Source of the DNA: Aquarana catesbeiana
Taxonomy: Eukaryota > Chordata > Amphibia > Anura > Ranidae
Reading direction: 5' to 3'
DNA: 64,000 nucleotides
NCBI RefSeq assembly: GCF_042186555.1
Contig: NC_133330.1
Location: forward strand, 343,491,911 to 343,555,910
The translations under genes and the position numbers were made by a program. Positions within the stretch are counted from its first letter, which is position 1. Each line of letters begins with the position of its first letter. Shown here one piece after another: positions 34,733 to 45,163 of this stretch. The notes beneath the pieces are model-generated. The model was not told the origin of the DNA, did not search any database, and was given only the letters and a program-made list of their open reading frames with translations.

Positions 34733-34982
34733 TAGAGCTGCACGATTCTGGCCAAAATGAGAATCACAATTTTTTTTGCTTAGAATAAAGATCACAAATC
34801 TCGCGGCATAACATCTTCTTTCATATTATACAAAAAAAAAAAATTGGGGCTAACTTTACTGTTTAGTTTTTTTTTTTAATTCATTAAAGTGTATTTTTTT
34901 TTCCAAAATATTTGCATTTCAAAGACCGTTGCGCAAATACAGTGTGACATAAAATATTGCAACAACCAACATTTTATTCTCT

Positions 34983-36430
34983 GACAATCCGAGCAAACAA
35001 TTATTAGAAAGTAAAAATATAGAAATAAAAATAGAAATCCCCAGCATATGTGCATAAAAAGTCCAAAAAAGGAAAAAAAGAAAACTTTTTTGTGTGTAGA
35101 AAACAAGGACTTATGAAAAATGAGTGTCCAAAATCAAAAAGTCCTAAAAGTGTGTCCTTCTGGTGAAGAAAAGCATAGTCTCAGCATTAACTGATAGTGT
35201 CCCGTCCTTCACTGCACCCCCACTCGTGCTTGCACTCACCGAACTGCCTAACCCCTAACAATCCTGCGATGGCGAAACCGGGAAGTGATCCTCCGTCCGG
35301 GGGTGTTTATCCTGCTAGGTTAAATTAGATGAGTTCAGTATGTGGTGAAAATCGCCAGTCCTGGAGTCTCATAAATGTCCTATTTGGCATCCTGTTTTCC
35401 CTTTCCAGCCTGTGGCACTGGTCTGATCTTATAGTGATCCAGAGAAGACTGGGAAGCAGGAAACGAAAAGCAGCTGGTCACGACTCACGACTGCTTTTCG
35501 TTTCCTGCTTCCTGGTTCCCAGTCTTCTCTGGATCCCTATAAGATCAGACCAGTGCCACAGGCTGCAAAGGGAAAACAGAATGCCAAATAGGACATTTAT
35601 GAGACTCCAGGACTGGCGATTTTCACCACATACTGAACTCATCTAATTTAACCTAGCAGGATAAACACCCCCGGACGGAGGATCACTTCCCGGTTTCGCC
35701 ATCGCAGGATTGTCTACATATGCCTTTTACCCCTGCAGGGGTTAGGCAGTCCGGTGAGTGCAAGCACGAGTGGGGGTGCAGTGAAGGACGGGACACTATC
35801 AGTTAATGCTGAGACTATGCTTTTCTTCACCAGAAGGACACACTTTTAGGACTTTTTGATTTTGGACACTCATTTTTCATAAGTCCTTGTTTTCTACACA
35901 CAAAAAATGTTTTTCTTTTTTTCCTTTTTTGGACTTTTTATGCACATATGCTGGGGATTTCTATTTTTATTTCTATATTTTTACTTTCTAATAATTGTTT
36001 GCTCGGATTGTCAAATATTGGTTTGATTGCCACAATTGTTTATATATTGGATCATGTTTTTTCTGCCATTTTCCAGCTAATTCTTTATACACTATATAAT
36101 TATTTGGTATAATGATATTTTCGCATATATTTTAGGAGCATGTTGCACTTTATCACATTACACCTATTAGGTGCACTGTTTACACTTGAGATACCTCAGC
36201 CCTTGCAAACACATTTGTTACATGCACAATATTAATATTTGGTACACGCATTTACAAATCTTTTTTGCACTCGTATGAATCACTACCTATGCACATATAG
36301 CTGGACAGCGCCAATTCCCCTGTTTATAACTTTTTTACTTTTTGGATTTCACCTCGGTGATTTTCATTTATAGGGGGGCAGCAGTCATTCCTTGTTTCTA
36401 TACTCCTAAACGCAGAATTACTGTCATAAA
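34983..36430 (+). mobile_element. Long palindromic element with 15-bp target duplication
   Basis: AACATTTTATTCTCT occurs at 34,968-34,982 and 36,431-36,445. Positions 34,983-35,473 are repeated in reverse complement at 35,491-36,012 around a 17-base spacer. The arms differ by few substitutions plus insertions of about 7 bases near 35,513 and about 22 bases near 35,715 in the right arm. A unique 418-base tail follows the right arm. No protein is recognised: the 105-codon frame at 35,329-35,646 crosses the palindrome centre and is a by-product of it. Transcription would give a hairpin of about 500 bp. Confidence 0.93.
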
Positions 36431-36769
36431 AACATTTTATTCTCTATTCTCCAAAATATAATGATTGGGTTTTCTAGCAAAAAAATAATGATTTTAACTG
36501 AAAAGCACAAGTATCAGAAAAAGGTTTAGTCCGGGGGGAGGCAACCTTTTCAGCGCAGTGTGCCGAAAAATGTTTTAAAAAAAAAAATTGACGTGCCGAT
36601 TTTATAACCAAAAAATGTCAACTTCACACTCTCAATCACGAAAAGGATTTTTTCTGAAGTAAATGCTGCAAACTACAGTACTGTAGTAATGAGAAAGTAA
36701 CATCCTGCACCCTCCCTCCTCAGATCAGCCCCAATTCCTGCAACTCCACACCTCCGATCACTGTCCCCC

Positions 36770-37665
36770 TGCAAATCTGTTTTATTGCTGCACCCCCTGC
36801 TCATCTGCCCCACCACTGTAACCCCCTGCACATCTGCCCCACCACTGTACATCTGCCCCACCGCTGTACTACCCTGTACATCTGCCCCACCGCTGTACTA
36901 CCCTGTACATCTGCCCCACCACTATACCCCCTTTTCTCATCTGCCCCACCAATGTACCCCCACCACTGTAACCCCCTGCACATTTTCCCTACCACTGTTC
37001 CCCCCTGTACATCTGCCCCACCTCTGTACCCCCCTGTACATCTGCCCCACCTCTGTACCCCCCTGTACATCTGCCCCACCTCTGTACCCCCCTTTACATC
37101 TGCCCCACCTCTGTATCTCCTTTTACATCTGCCCCACCTCTGTACCCCCCGTACATCTGCCCCACCTCTGTACCTTCATGCACATCTGCCCCACCTCTGT
37201 ACCCCCCTGTACATCTGCCCCACCTCTGTACCCCCCCGTACATCTGCCCCACCTCTGTACCTTCATGCACATCTGCCCCACCTCTGTACCCCCCTGTACA
37301 TCTGCCCCACCTCTCTACCTTCATGCACATCTGCCCCACCACTGTACCCCCTTGCTCTTCTGTTCCACCACTGTAACCCCCCTGCTCATCTGCTCCATCA
37401 ATGTACCCCTTTTCTCATCTGCCCCACCACTGTACCTGAATGCACATCTGCACCACCTCCATATCCCTATACTCTTCTGTCTCACTACTGAATCACCTTC
37501 TCATCTGTCCTAACACTGAACCCATCTGCTCATCTGCCCCACCACTGTAACCTGCTTTTTTTCATCTGCCCCACCAATGTATCCCCTGCTTCTGTCCATC
37601 TGCTGAACCCCCTCCTCATCTGTTTTACCACTGTACCTACCTGCTCATTTTCCCCACCGCTGCAC
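36770..37665. repeat. 29-bp minisatellite
   Basis: The unit is CATCTGCCCCACCTCTGTAC plus CCCCCTGTA, with cleaner copies at 37,000-37,330 and degenerate ones on both sides. Frames of up to 242 codons on the + strand come from C/T-rich codons without stops and are artefacts. Confidence 0.94.
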
Positions 37666-37749
37666 CCTCTTCTCATCTATGATATATGTGATATGCAGAG
37701 TGGTGAAAGGAAGCAGAGATGAGACACATCTACCTGTCCTGGCACACTC

Positions 37750-37990
37750 ATCCTATGGGACGTGCGTGATGTATGGGATGTGTGGGACGTGTGTGATGTA
37801 TGGGACGTGTGTGATGTATGGGATGCATGAGATGTATGGGATGTGTGGGACGTGTGTGATGTATGGGATGCATAGGATGTATGGGATGTATCTGATGTAT
37901 GGGATGTGTGGGACGTGTGTGATGTATGGGATGTGTGGGATGTATGGGACGTATGGGATGTATAGGATGTATGGGATGTCGCATACAAGC
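37750..37990. repeat. Short-period (GGGATGTATG)n array
   Basis: About 24 copies of a 10-bp unit, with variants GGGACGTGTG and TGATGTATGG. The S-H-T and H-P-I repeat frames on the minus strand are artefacts. Confidence 0.95.
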
Positions 37991-38979
37991 ATTTGGAATG
38001 GATGCGCAATGATGAGCTTAGGTCAGGGGCATTTTCTGAAAGCAGTGGGCCTGTGTGCAGGATCATAAGTTGGGCCCCTGCAGCTGAGAGAAAGTGGTTG
38101 GGTGTGATTTTCATTACGCTGAATACTGGCTGTGGACACAGAGTATCGGGGTTCAGTAGTAAGGGACACAGAGTGTCGGGGTTCAGTAGTAAATGGCGGA
38201 AAGGTTCAGGAATAATTTCAACAAAGTTCCCAGAAGCTCAACAGTAATTCCACAACCTGTCACCTGATTGGGGTTTTCTCATTTACAGTGAAATCCCTTC
38301 TTTCTGTGATTGGTAGTGGCAATCCAGCGAGTCATCTTCCTCCAGATGGTGGGCGGGGCTAGCAGGACTGTGATTGGCTTTATCAGTGGCCAATCACAGT
38401 CTTCCTCCTCCTGGAAACGGAACTCCAGTAGAACTGCACCCAGTCTCTTCCCCATCACAAGAGCTGACGATCGCAGATACAGCAAAGTTAGAGAACCGAG
38501 CAATGTTTCCCATCTTCAATGTGTGGGGGGCAGTGCCTCCCCCTCGGTGCAGGTGCGGCATGAGTGATTCTGAAATTGGAATGCATTAGTGTCTCACTGA
38601 CACTTCCCTGCACTGCTCTGCTGATGGGGAAGGGAGTCGAGTGCTGGCAAAAGAGGCTTCGCATGCCGCTTGCTGCACCAGTGCCGGGGGGTTGCCTACC
38701 CCTGGTTTATTCTTTAAGTGTTTAAACTTCCCTCATTTACAGACCGAAGTTCATTCCGTTGATCTAAAGAACAAAACATTACAATGTTTATAGTTAGCTC
38801 AGGGCTGAGGGTTGTTGTGAAACTTGGCAGACTGCCTGGTTTATTTTTAATTATTTTTTTTGACAGCCATCGGCTTGGGCAGAGAACTCTGCATAGAATC
38901 GGGAAAATGCTTTGTTGAGATTGTGAGGGGGGGGGGGAAATTGTGATCTTGATTCTTAATGATTAATCGTGCAGCCCTA

Positions 38980-39200
38980 ATTAGGGTTAGGGGTTAATAT
39001 TAGGGTCAAGGGTTGGGGTTAGAGTTTTTTTAATTAATTTATTTTTATTTATTTATTTTTTTTGTTAGGGGTTAAATAATTTATTTAGTTAGGGTTAGGG
39101 GTTAATAATAGGAGTTAATGTTAGGGTCAAGGGATGTGGTTGGAGTTTTTTTTATTTATTTTTATTATTTATTTGTTATTATTATTCGTTTTCATTTAAT
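38980..39200. repeat. TTAGGG-like degenerate repeat
   Basis: TTAGGGTTAGGGGTTAATATTAGGGTCAAGGGTT-type motifs alternate with T-rich runs in two copies of about 130 bp (38,985 and 39,095). Continuous with 34,705-34,732 once the hAT-like insertion is removed. Confidence 0.7.
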
Positions 39201-40255
39201 TTTTGCATTTGAGCAGAAAAATGCAAAAAAAAAGTGCGATAAAACACTTGAATCAAGCGTTTCCATGCATTTCTATGTAAAAAAAAAAAAAAAGCTTCAA
39301 AAAGGCCCCAAACTTCGCGATTCGAGCTCCAGGACTTTTTTGAGCTTCAAGCATTTTGGCTTCAGGCGACTTATAGAGAAGATGTGAACCGTCTCCATAG
39401 AGAATCATTGATTTAAATTTTTTTTCCTCCTCCAGCGTTTTGGAGCTTCCAGCTTCATGCTCTGCCGTTGTCAGCACAAGGCCCCATAACATTATCAATG
39501 CATCAACAGACAACCTGCATGCGATGTGAATGAGCCCCGTTCAGTAATGTCGGACCTTGTCTGCATTGACGTGCCATAAAACATTCCGGTGTAAATGGGC
39601 TGGCACTCGTTTCCAGGTTGGGGGGCTCCGCTCACATCCACCCCGCAGGACCAATTATCTCTGTAAACGATCGACGCAGAGGTCTCTTCGCCATTCTTCT
39701 TTCTGTCCTCGTGACTTTAGGATCAATTTACTTCGGGCCCCTGATGTCACTTTGTGGAGTAATGGCGTTCAGGATCTAGCTGTACTGGAGGGGGCCCAGT
39801 CCCTTGGGGCACAGATGTGAGTGCGCCGTGCTGATTGGCCAAAAATAGTGCGGGTGCGTCTTCGTGTCATGAGGCTCGTTATAAACCCGTTCAAAGTGAT
39901 TGGACCGCTTTAAAGTGATGCTAAACAAGCTCTGTGTAATGTACATTCTCCCTTCTATTCCTGTATGGGGGTGACAGCACTTCAATTCTTCATGTGTTAT
40001 TTGTATACCTTTTTATATATTTGTATACGTTTAAATATTTTCAATAAAATCTATATTGTGAACATTTTTTTTTTTTTTAAATCTAAGTACTGTACCTTTT
40101 TAACTAATGGATATCCAGCTGTCACATGACCCAGCTCTCTCCCAGCCTGTCTGCAGGGAAACATAAGCAGGAGGAGCTTCTAGTCCTCTGCTGGTCACAT
40201 GCTCAAAATATTTAAAAAGAAAAAAACAGCTTTTGGAATTCAGAGTAAAAATAAA
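39201..40255. other. Unannotated interval
   Basis: The left part is dispersed-repeat-like (AAAGCTTCAAAAAGGCCCC and similar). The right part (39,550-40,255) has no recognisable feature. Confidence 0.4.
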
Positions 40256-40259
40256 TTAA

Positions 40260-42328
40260 CCACTTGACCACCGGGTACCTAAACCCCCTTCCTAATCCTT
40301 TCCTCTCACATTTTGAATGACAATTACTCAGTCATGCAACACTGTACCTATATGACATTTTTGTCATATTTTTTCACACAAATAGAGCTTTTCTTTTGGT
40401 GGTATTTAATCACCTCTGTTTTTTTTATTTTTTGCGCTATAAGAAGAAAAAAGACCAAAAAATCTGTAAAAAAAAAAAAAAAAATGCATTTTTCTCCTTT
40501 TATGTACAAATTTTGCAAATTAGTAATTTTTTCTTCATAAACTTTGGGCAAAATTTATACTGCTACATATCTTTGGTAATAATAATCCAAATCGGTGTAT
40601 ATTATTTGGTCTTTGTTATAGAGTCCACAAGCTATGGTGCCAATCACTGAAAATTGATCAGACCTGATGTACTGAAGGCCTCATCTCATTTCTTGAGACC
40701 CTAACAAGCCAGGAAAGTACAAATACCCCCCAAATGACCCCTTTTTGGAAAGTAGACATTCCAAGGTATTTAGTAAGAGGCATACTGAGTTTTTTGAAGT
40801 TGTAATTTTTTTCCCACAATTCTTTGCAAAATCAAGATTTTTTTTTTTTTCACAAAATTGTCATATTATCAGGTTATTTCTCACACACAGCATATGCATA
40901 CCACAAATTACACCCCAAAACACATTCTACTACTCCTCCTGAGTATGGCAATACTACATGTTTGAGACTTTTACACAGCCTGGCCACATACAGAGGCCCA
41001 ACATGCAGGGAGCACCATCAGGGGTTCTACGAGCATAAATTACACATCTAATTTCTTGACTACCTCTTACACTTTTGAAGGCCCTGGAGCACCAGGACAA
41101 TGGAAACGCACCAAAAATTACCCCATTTTGGAAAGAAAACAACCCAATGTATAATCTATGAGTCCTAATGAGTCTTTTGAACATGTCATTTATTTCTACA
41201 AGTTTTTGGAAAATATGTTTGTTTTTTTTTTACACAAAGTTGTCGATTTATACAATATTTCTAACACATAGCATATACATATCAAAAATTACACCCCAAA
41301 AAAGATTCCCCTACTCCTCCTGAGTACGGCGATACCACATGTGTGAGACTTTTGCACAGCGTGGCCACATACAGAGGCCCAACATGCAGGGAGCACCTTC
41401 AGGTGTTCTAGGGGCATAAATGTCAAATCTAATTTGACTACCTATTACACTTTCGTGAGGCACTCCTAATGGATGAGAACTGATGTGGCACGGATAAGCA
41501 TGAATGGGGATGGATGAGCCGTGGATAGGGATGGCTGAGTATAGATGAGATGACTGAGCATGAATGAGAGTGGCTGGGTACGGCCGGGTAAGGCTGGGTA
41601 TGGATGGGGGTGGATGGGATGGCTGAGCATAGATGGATGAGTATTGCTGAGTATGGATGGATGGCTGAGCATGGATGAATATTGCTGCTTAGGGATGGAT
41701 GGCTGAGCATGGATGGATGGATGGATGAGTATTGCTGAGCATGGATGGATGGATGAGTATTGCTGAGGATAGATGGATGAGTATTGCTGAGGATGGATGA
41801 ATGGATGAGTATTGCTGATGATGGATGGATGAGGATGGATGGATGAGTATTGCTGAGGATGGATGGATGAGTATTGCTGAGGATGGATGGATGAGTATTG
41901 CTGAGGATGGATGGATGAGTATTGCTGAGGATGGATGGATAAGTATTGCTGAGTATGGATGGATGGATGAGCATGGATAGATGAGGCTGGAATTGTCACA
42001 GATCAGCGCTGTGGGCACTACACATCCAGCCCACAGCGCTGCTGCACCCGATCTCTCCCCTCTTCGCTCACACTGTACCGATCGGTACATAGAGGGGAGA
42101 GAGGAACCGGATATGACGCTGGTTTGTTTACAAGTGATCGCTTTGTCATTTGATGTAGCAATCACGTGATAAACAGCTGCTGTCAGCAGCCATTTACCGT
42201 GATCAATGACGGTCACGGATATTCCCGGGTACGCGCCCCCAGGGGGCGCGATTCTGGGAGGACCTCAATGTATGCCCTCCCAGAGTTTGAGACGCGCTGT
42301 ATTCAGCTATGGCGCGGTCGTTAAGTGG
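40260..42328. mobile_element. TTAA-flanked, piggyBac-like non-autonomous element
   Basis: TTAA lies at 40,256-40,259 and 42,329-42,332. The ends CCACTTGACCACCGGG and CGCGGTCGTTAAGTGG are diverged inverted repeats. The interior contains a duplicated segment (about 40,870-41,050 and 41,265-41,440) sharing CTACTCCTCCTGAGTA and CACATACAGAGGCCCAACAT, a 24-bp minisatellite, and a GC-rich right end with CCCCCAGGGGGCGCG. No transposase frame. The piggyBac assignment rests only on TTAA and end resemblance. Confidence 0.75.
41480..41995. repeat. 24-bp minisatellite (GAGGATGGATGGATGAGTATTGCT)
   Basis: Near-perfect 24-bp units at 41,750-41,960 and degenerate GGATGG units to the left. The period is a multiple of three, so minus-strand frames of about 178 codons (S-I-L-S-N-T-H-P repeats) are artefacts. 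Confidence 0.95.
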
Positions 42329-42370
42329 TTAATAAATATCAATAAACTGTTTTAGATTGTCATACAATGA

Positions 42371-43117
42371 CAGTGCCTTGCAAAAGTATTCGCCCCCCTT
42401 GGCATTTTTCGTGTTTTGTTGCCTCACATCCTGGAATTAACATGGATTGTTTGAGGATTTGCATCATTTAATTTACAGAACACGCCCACAACTTAGATGT
42501 TTTTTTGTTTTTTTTTATTGTGAAGCAAACAACAAATAGGACAAAATAACAGAAAAAGTCAATGTGCATAAGTATTCACCCCCCTAAAGTCAATACTTTG
42601 TAGAGCCACCTTTTGCGGCTATCACAGCTCCAAGTCTCTTTGGATAAGTCTCTATGAGTTGCCAAATCTTACCACTGGGATTTTTGCCCATTCCTCCTTG
42701 CAAAACTGCTCCAGCTCCTTCAAGTTGGATGGTTTGCGCTTGTGAACAGCAATCTTTAAGTCTGACCACAGATTTTCTATTGGATTGAGGTCTGGGCTTT
42801 GACTAGGCTATTCCAACACATTTATATGTTTCCCCTTAAACCACTCAAGTGTTGCTTTAGCAGTGTGTTTGGGGTCATTGTCCTGCTGGAAGGTGAACCT
42901 CCGTCCTAGCCTCAAATCACACACAGAGTGGTACAGGTTTTGCTCAAGGATATCCCTGTATTTAGCACCATCCATCTTTCCCTCAACTCTGACCAGTTTC
43001 CCAGTCCTGACTGCTGCAAAACATCCCCACAGCATGATGCTGCCACCACCATGTTTCACAGTGGGGATGGTGTTCTTTGGGTGATGTGATGTGTTGGGTT
43101 TGCGCCAGACATAGCCG
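42371..43117 (-). mobile_element. Tc1-like transposon fragment, 5' truncated
   Basis: The 3' terminal repeat (CAGTGCCTTGCAAAAGTATT) stands at the left, followed by the 3' two thirds of a transposase in reverse orientation. Homology stops abruptly at about 43,117, after sequence reading KRGG-like codons upstream of the HGGGSIML motif. No matching right terminal repeat is found. The flanking TA is not intact at the left (GA). Confidence 0.92.
42600..43117 (-). pseudogene. Tc1 transposase fragment, dead
   Basis: The minus strand encodes TVKHGGGSIMLWGCF, then a G-K-L-V-R-V-E-G-K-M-D-G-A block and FTFQQDNDPKHTAK with the second catalytic D. A stop codon replaces the tryptophan expected after HINVLE (near 42,808). 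The catalytic E motif (SPDLNPIENLWSDLK) follows beyond the stop. The first catalytic D and the DNA-binding domain are absent. It belongs to a family different from those at 29.7 and 55.6 kb, judging by its terminal repeat. Confidence 0.92.
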
Positions 43118-43204
43118 CACGGCAGCGGCGGGTGCCAGTAGAGGGGATTGCACAGTCTCTCTACAGCCAGGTGCGTGTGTGTATATAAAGCCTAATACAA
43201 TAAA
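43118..43204. other. Short spacer
   Basis: Unrelated sequence at the Tc1 breakpoint; nothing recognised. Confidence 0.4.
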
Positions 43205-43706
43205 ACGCTCATTGAAGCAGAGTTCCACCCAAAAAGTGGACCTCCACTCATCTGCTCCCCCCCCCCCTCTGGTGCCACGTTTGGCACCTTTTGGGGGGGG
43301 GGGGGGTGGAGTGGATACCTGTCAAAAACAGGCACCCGCTCCCACTTCAGTGTAACGGCGCATCATTTGCAGACCCTCTTCCTTCAGCCCCCCATTGCCT
43401 TCTGGGAGACACACAAAGGCCCCAGAAGACAGGGGGACCATTTAGAAAGAGCAGAGCAATTCACGCATGCGTGGTAGGATACAGGCTGTGAAGCTGCAAG
43501 GCTTCACTTCCTGACTCCCTTAATAAGGATGCCGGCGCCTCCACCCAGAGCCGATGGACGGATCAGATCAGGGTGCCGACATCGCGGGATCCCTGGACAG
43601 GTAAGTGTTCTTATATTAAAAGTCAGCAGCTACAGGAGTTGTACAGCGTTTGTAGCTGCTGACTTTTATTTTATTTTTTTTTTTTTTAATGCAGGCCGGA
43701 ACTCCT
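43205..43706. mobile_element. Second copy of the 1.03-kb MITE-like family
   Basis: Shares with 1,033-1,454 the left end (GAGTTCCACCCAAAAAGTGG type), GGATACCTGTCAAAAACAGG, GATGCCGGCGCCT, CCTGGACAGGTAAGTGTTC and AAAAGTCAGCAGCTACA. The last motif is followed by its own reverse complement (TGTAGCTGCTGACTTTTA), giving a hairpin at 43,616-43,671. TTAA is not preserved at the ends. Confidence 0.7.
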
Positions 43707-44126
43707 CTCTAACACAAATCCAAAGGCGTGAATAGAGTCCAGTACAATATTCTGCTTATTTAGTCAATTCAGAGTTTTATATAGTAAAATCGTGGTCGGC
43801 ACATCCATTCATATCCTTCCATAAAAGGTGCAGATTTTTTTATAATATGTTTGCTGGTCTCAGACATGAAGTCCTCGCTGTTCATAGCGATGAGACAAAA
43901 AAATAAAAAATTATTTGAATGCTTACAAAGAGACCAGAAAGCAATGTGACCTGCACTGTGCTCTGTGCTATCCAGAAAACATGGAATGGACAGATACAGA
44001 GCACCACGCGTGTAACGGCAGCCCTTTCATTACTTTGTGGTGTGTTTTGTGTAATGAATGGGCTGTCAGTGCATCCTAACATGGCGAGAAAATCGAATGT
44101 TTCCCATTTATTAATGGACAGGAACA
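43707..44126. other. Unannotated interval
   Basis: No gene recognised; upstream flank of B4GALT2, or an intron of it if an upstream leader exon exists. Confidence 0.45.
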
Positions 44127-44437
44127 TTTTCCTCCACACAACTGCCGCTCACTGGATATTTTCTCTTTTTCCCACCATTCTCTGTAATCCTGAGAGATAG
44201 TTGTGTGTGAAAATCCCAGACCAGCCCGCCTGGCACCAACAAACATGCCACGTTCAAAGTCACTTCCATCCTCTTTCTTCCCCATTCTGATGCTCGGTTT
44301 GAACTTCAGCAAGTCGTCTTCACCATGTCTAGATGCCTAAATGCATTGAGTTGCTGCCATGTGGTTGGCTGGTTAGCAATTTGTGTTGCCAAGCAATTGA
44401 ACAGGTGTACCTAATAAAGTGGCCAGTGAGTGTATAT
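44127..44437 (-). mobile_element. 5' fragment of a Tc1-like element (second family)
   Basis: On the minus strand it starts with the terminal sequence around ACTCACTGGCCACTTTATTA and runs into the N-terminal transposase coding part: FKPSIRMGKKEDGSDFERGM, a G-A-R-R-A-G segment, then EKISSERQLCGGKC. The same segment recurs at 53,430-53,747. Homology ends at about 44,127. This explains the 78-codon minus frame here, so it is not a host gene. Confidence 0.9.
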
Positions 44438-44650
44438 AGTTATATAATTACAAAATGTATATACTGTAGTTACATGGTAACATTTATATAATTAGTCAGG
44501 TTAAAAAAAAGATACAAGCCAATCTAGTTCAACCAATAGAAAACCTCCATATACACAATCCTATATACACAGCGTTGGCTCTGTCAGAAACTAGCTACTA
44601 TAATATAACGATATAACTAGTTACTATACCAGTATCAATATTAATCTGAT

Positions 44651-44755
44651 TTCCTGTTTGTCTCCCGTGCAGGACGTGTACCTCATATGGGCGGCGCTGG
44701 ACTCCCAGCCCTCAGGGTCACATGGTGTCCGGCCTGACCTCCCCCACGTCAGAAG
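44651..44755 (+). other. B4GALT2: B4GALT2 splice acceptor and 5' untranslated part of exon
   Basis: TTTCCTGTTTGTCTCCCGTGCAG is a good polypyrimidine tract and AG ending at 44,672, so the exon probably starts at 44,673 with 83 bases of 5' UTR before the start codon. This implies at least one non-coding upstream exon, which I cannot locate. No upstream in-frame ATG lies between the acceptor and the chosen start without a stop that I can see. Confidence 0.65.
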
Positions 44756-45077
44756 ATGACCAGGTTGCTGCTGGGCGTCACTCTAGAGAGGATCTGTAAG
44801 GCCGTCCTTCTACTCTGCCTTGTGCACTTCGTCATTATCATGATCCTCTACTTCGATGTCTACGCTCAACGTTTGGACTTCTTCAGCCACTTCAATGTCA
44901 GGAACTCCTCCCGCATCCACCCTTACTACAACTTCTCCCGGCCCAATGGCACCGCCCACACCTACCCCGCTGTTACCTCCGCCACAGACGTCTTTACGCC
45001 CAGCGCCAAGCTGGAACTCAACCAGACCATCACCGAGAAGCCTGTTCCTCCATGCCTGGACTCCCCAACAGGTTTGG
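44756..45077 (+). CDS. B4GALT2: B4GALT2 coding exon 1 (beta-1,4-galactosyltransferase 2, N-terminus)
   Basis: Encodes residues 1-107 of a type II Golgi glycosyltransferase that transfers galactose from UDP-Gal to N-acetylglucosamine in beta-1,4 linkage on glycoproteins and glycolipids. Visible parts: a short cytosolic tail with LERICKAV, a single signal-anchor helix at about residues 16-33 (LLLCLVHFVIIMILYF) and the DVYAQ motif just after it. Next comes a variable luminal stem with four N-glycosylation sequons (N50-S-S, N59-F-S, N64-G-T, N89-Q-T). It ends with PPCLDSPTGL and the conserved Cys100. The tail, anchor and DVYAQ sequence match vertebrate B4GALT2 better than B4GALT1 as I recall them. 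The exon ends in phase 1 at G45,077 before GTAAGT. The first base of codon 108 is joined to TC of the next exon, giving Val. The protein continues at 62,442. Confidence 0.95.
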
Positions 45078-45163
45078 GTAAGTTGGCATTGGGCTGTTGG
45101 GGGCTCGTTGGGTGTAAATCTTTACCTCCAATTAGAATCCATGAAGTGAGTAATATACTGTAG

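Larger units (their letters stand above)
36532..38704. mobile_element. hAT-like element with internal minisatellites
   Basis: The left end CGGGGGGAGGCAACC and right end GGTTGCCTACCCCTG are inverted repeats. The flanks GTTTAGTC (36,524-36,531) and GTTTATTC (38,705-38,712) match at seven of eight positions. GTGCCGAAAAATG just inside the left end is a typical sub-terminal sequence of this hAT group as I recall it. The interior holds a 29-bp array, a 10-bp array and about 700 bp of unique sequence without a transposase. Confidence 0.82.
34733..38979. mobile_element. Outer hAT-like element carrying two large nested insertions
   Basis: The ends TAGAGCTGCACGATT and AATCGTGCAGCCCTA are inverted repeats. 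The flanks ATCAGGGT (34,725-34,732) and ATTAGGGT (38,980-38,987) match at seven of eight positions. Its own sequence is only about 620 bp: 34,733-34,982, 36,446-36,523 and 38,713-38,979. The rest is a palindromic element and a second hAT-like element. Confidence 0.85.

Noticed and set aside
35329..35646. 105-codon frame over the palindrome centre
   Set aside because: By-product of the inverted repeat; no domain, and it lies within a mobile element.
44076..44312. 78-codon minus frame just upstream of B4GALT2 as a small host gene
   Set aside because: It matches the N-terminal transposase region of the Tc1-like family also found at 53.4-53.7 kb.
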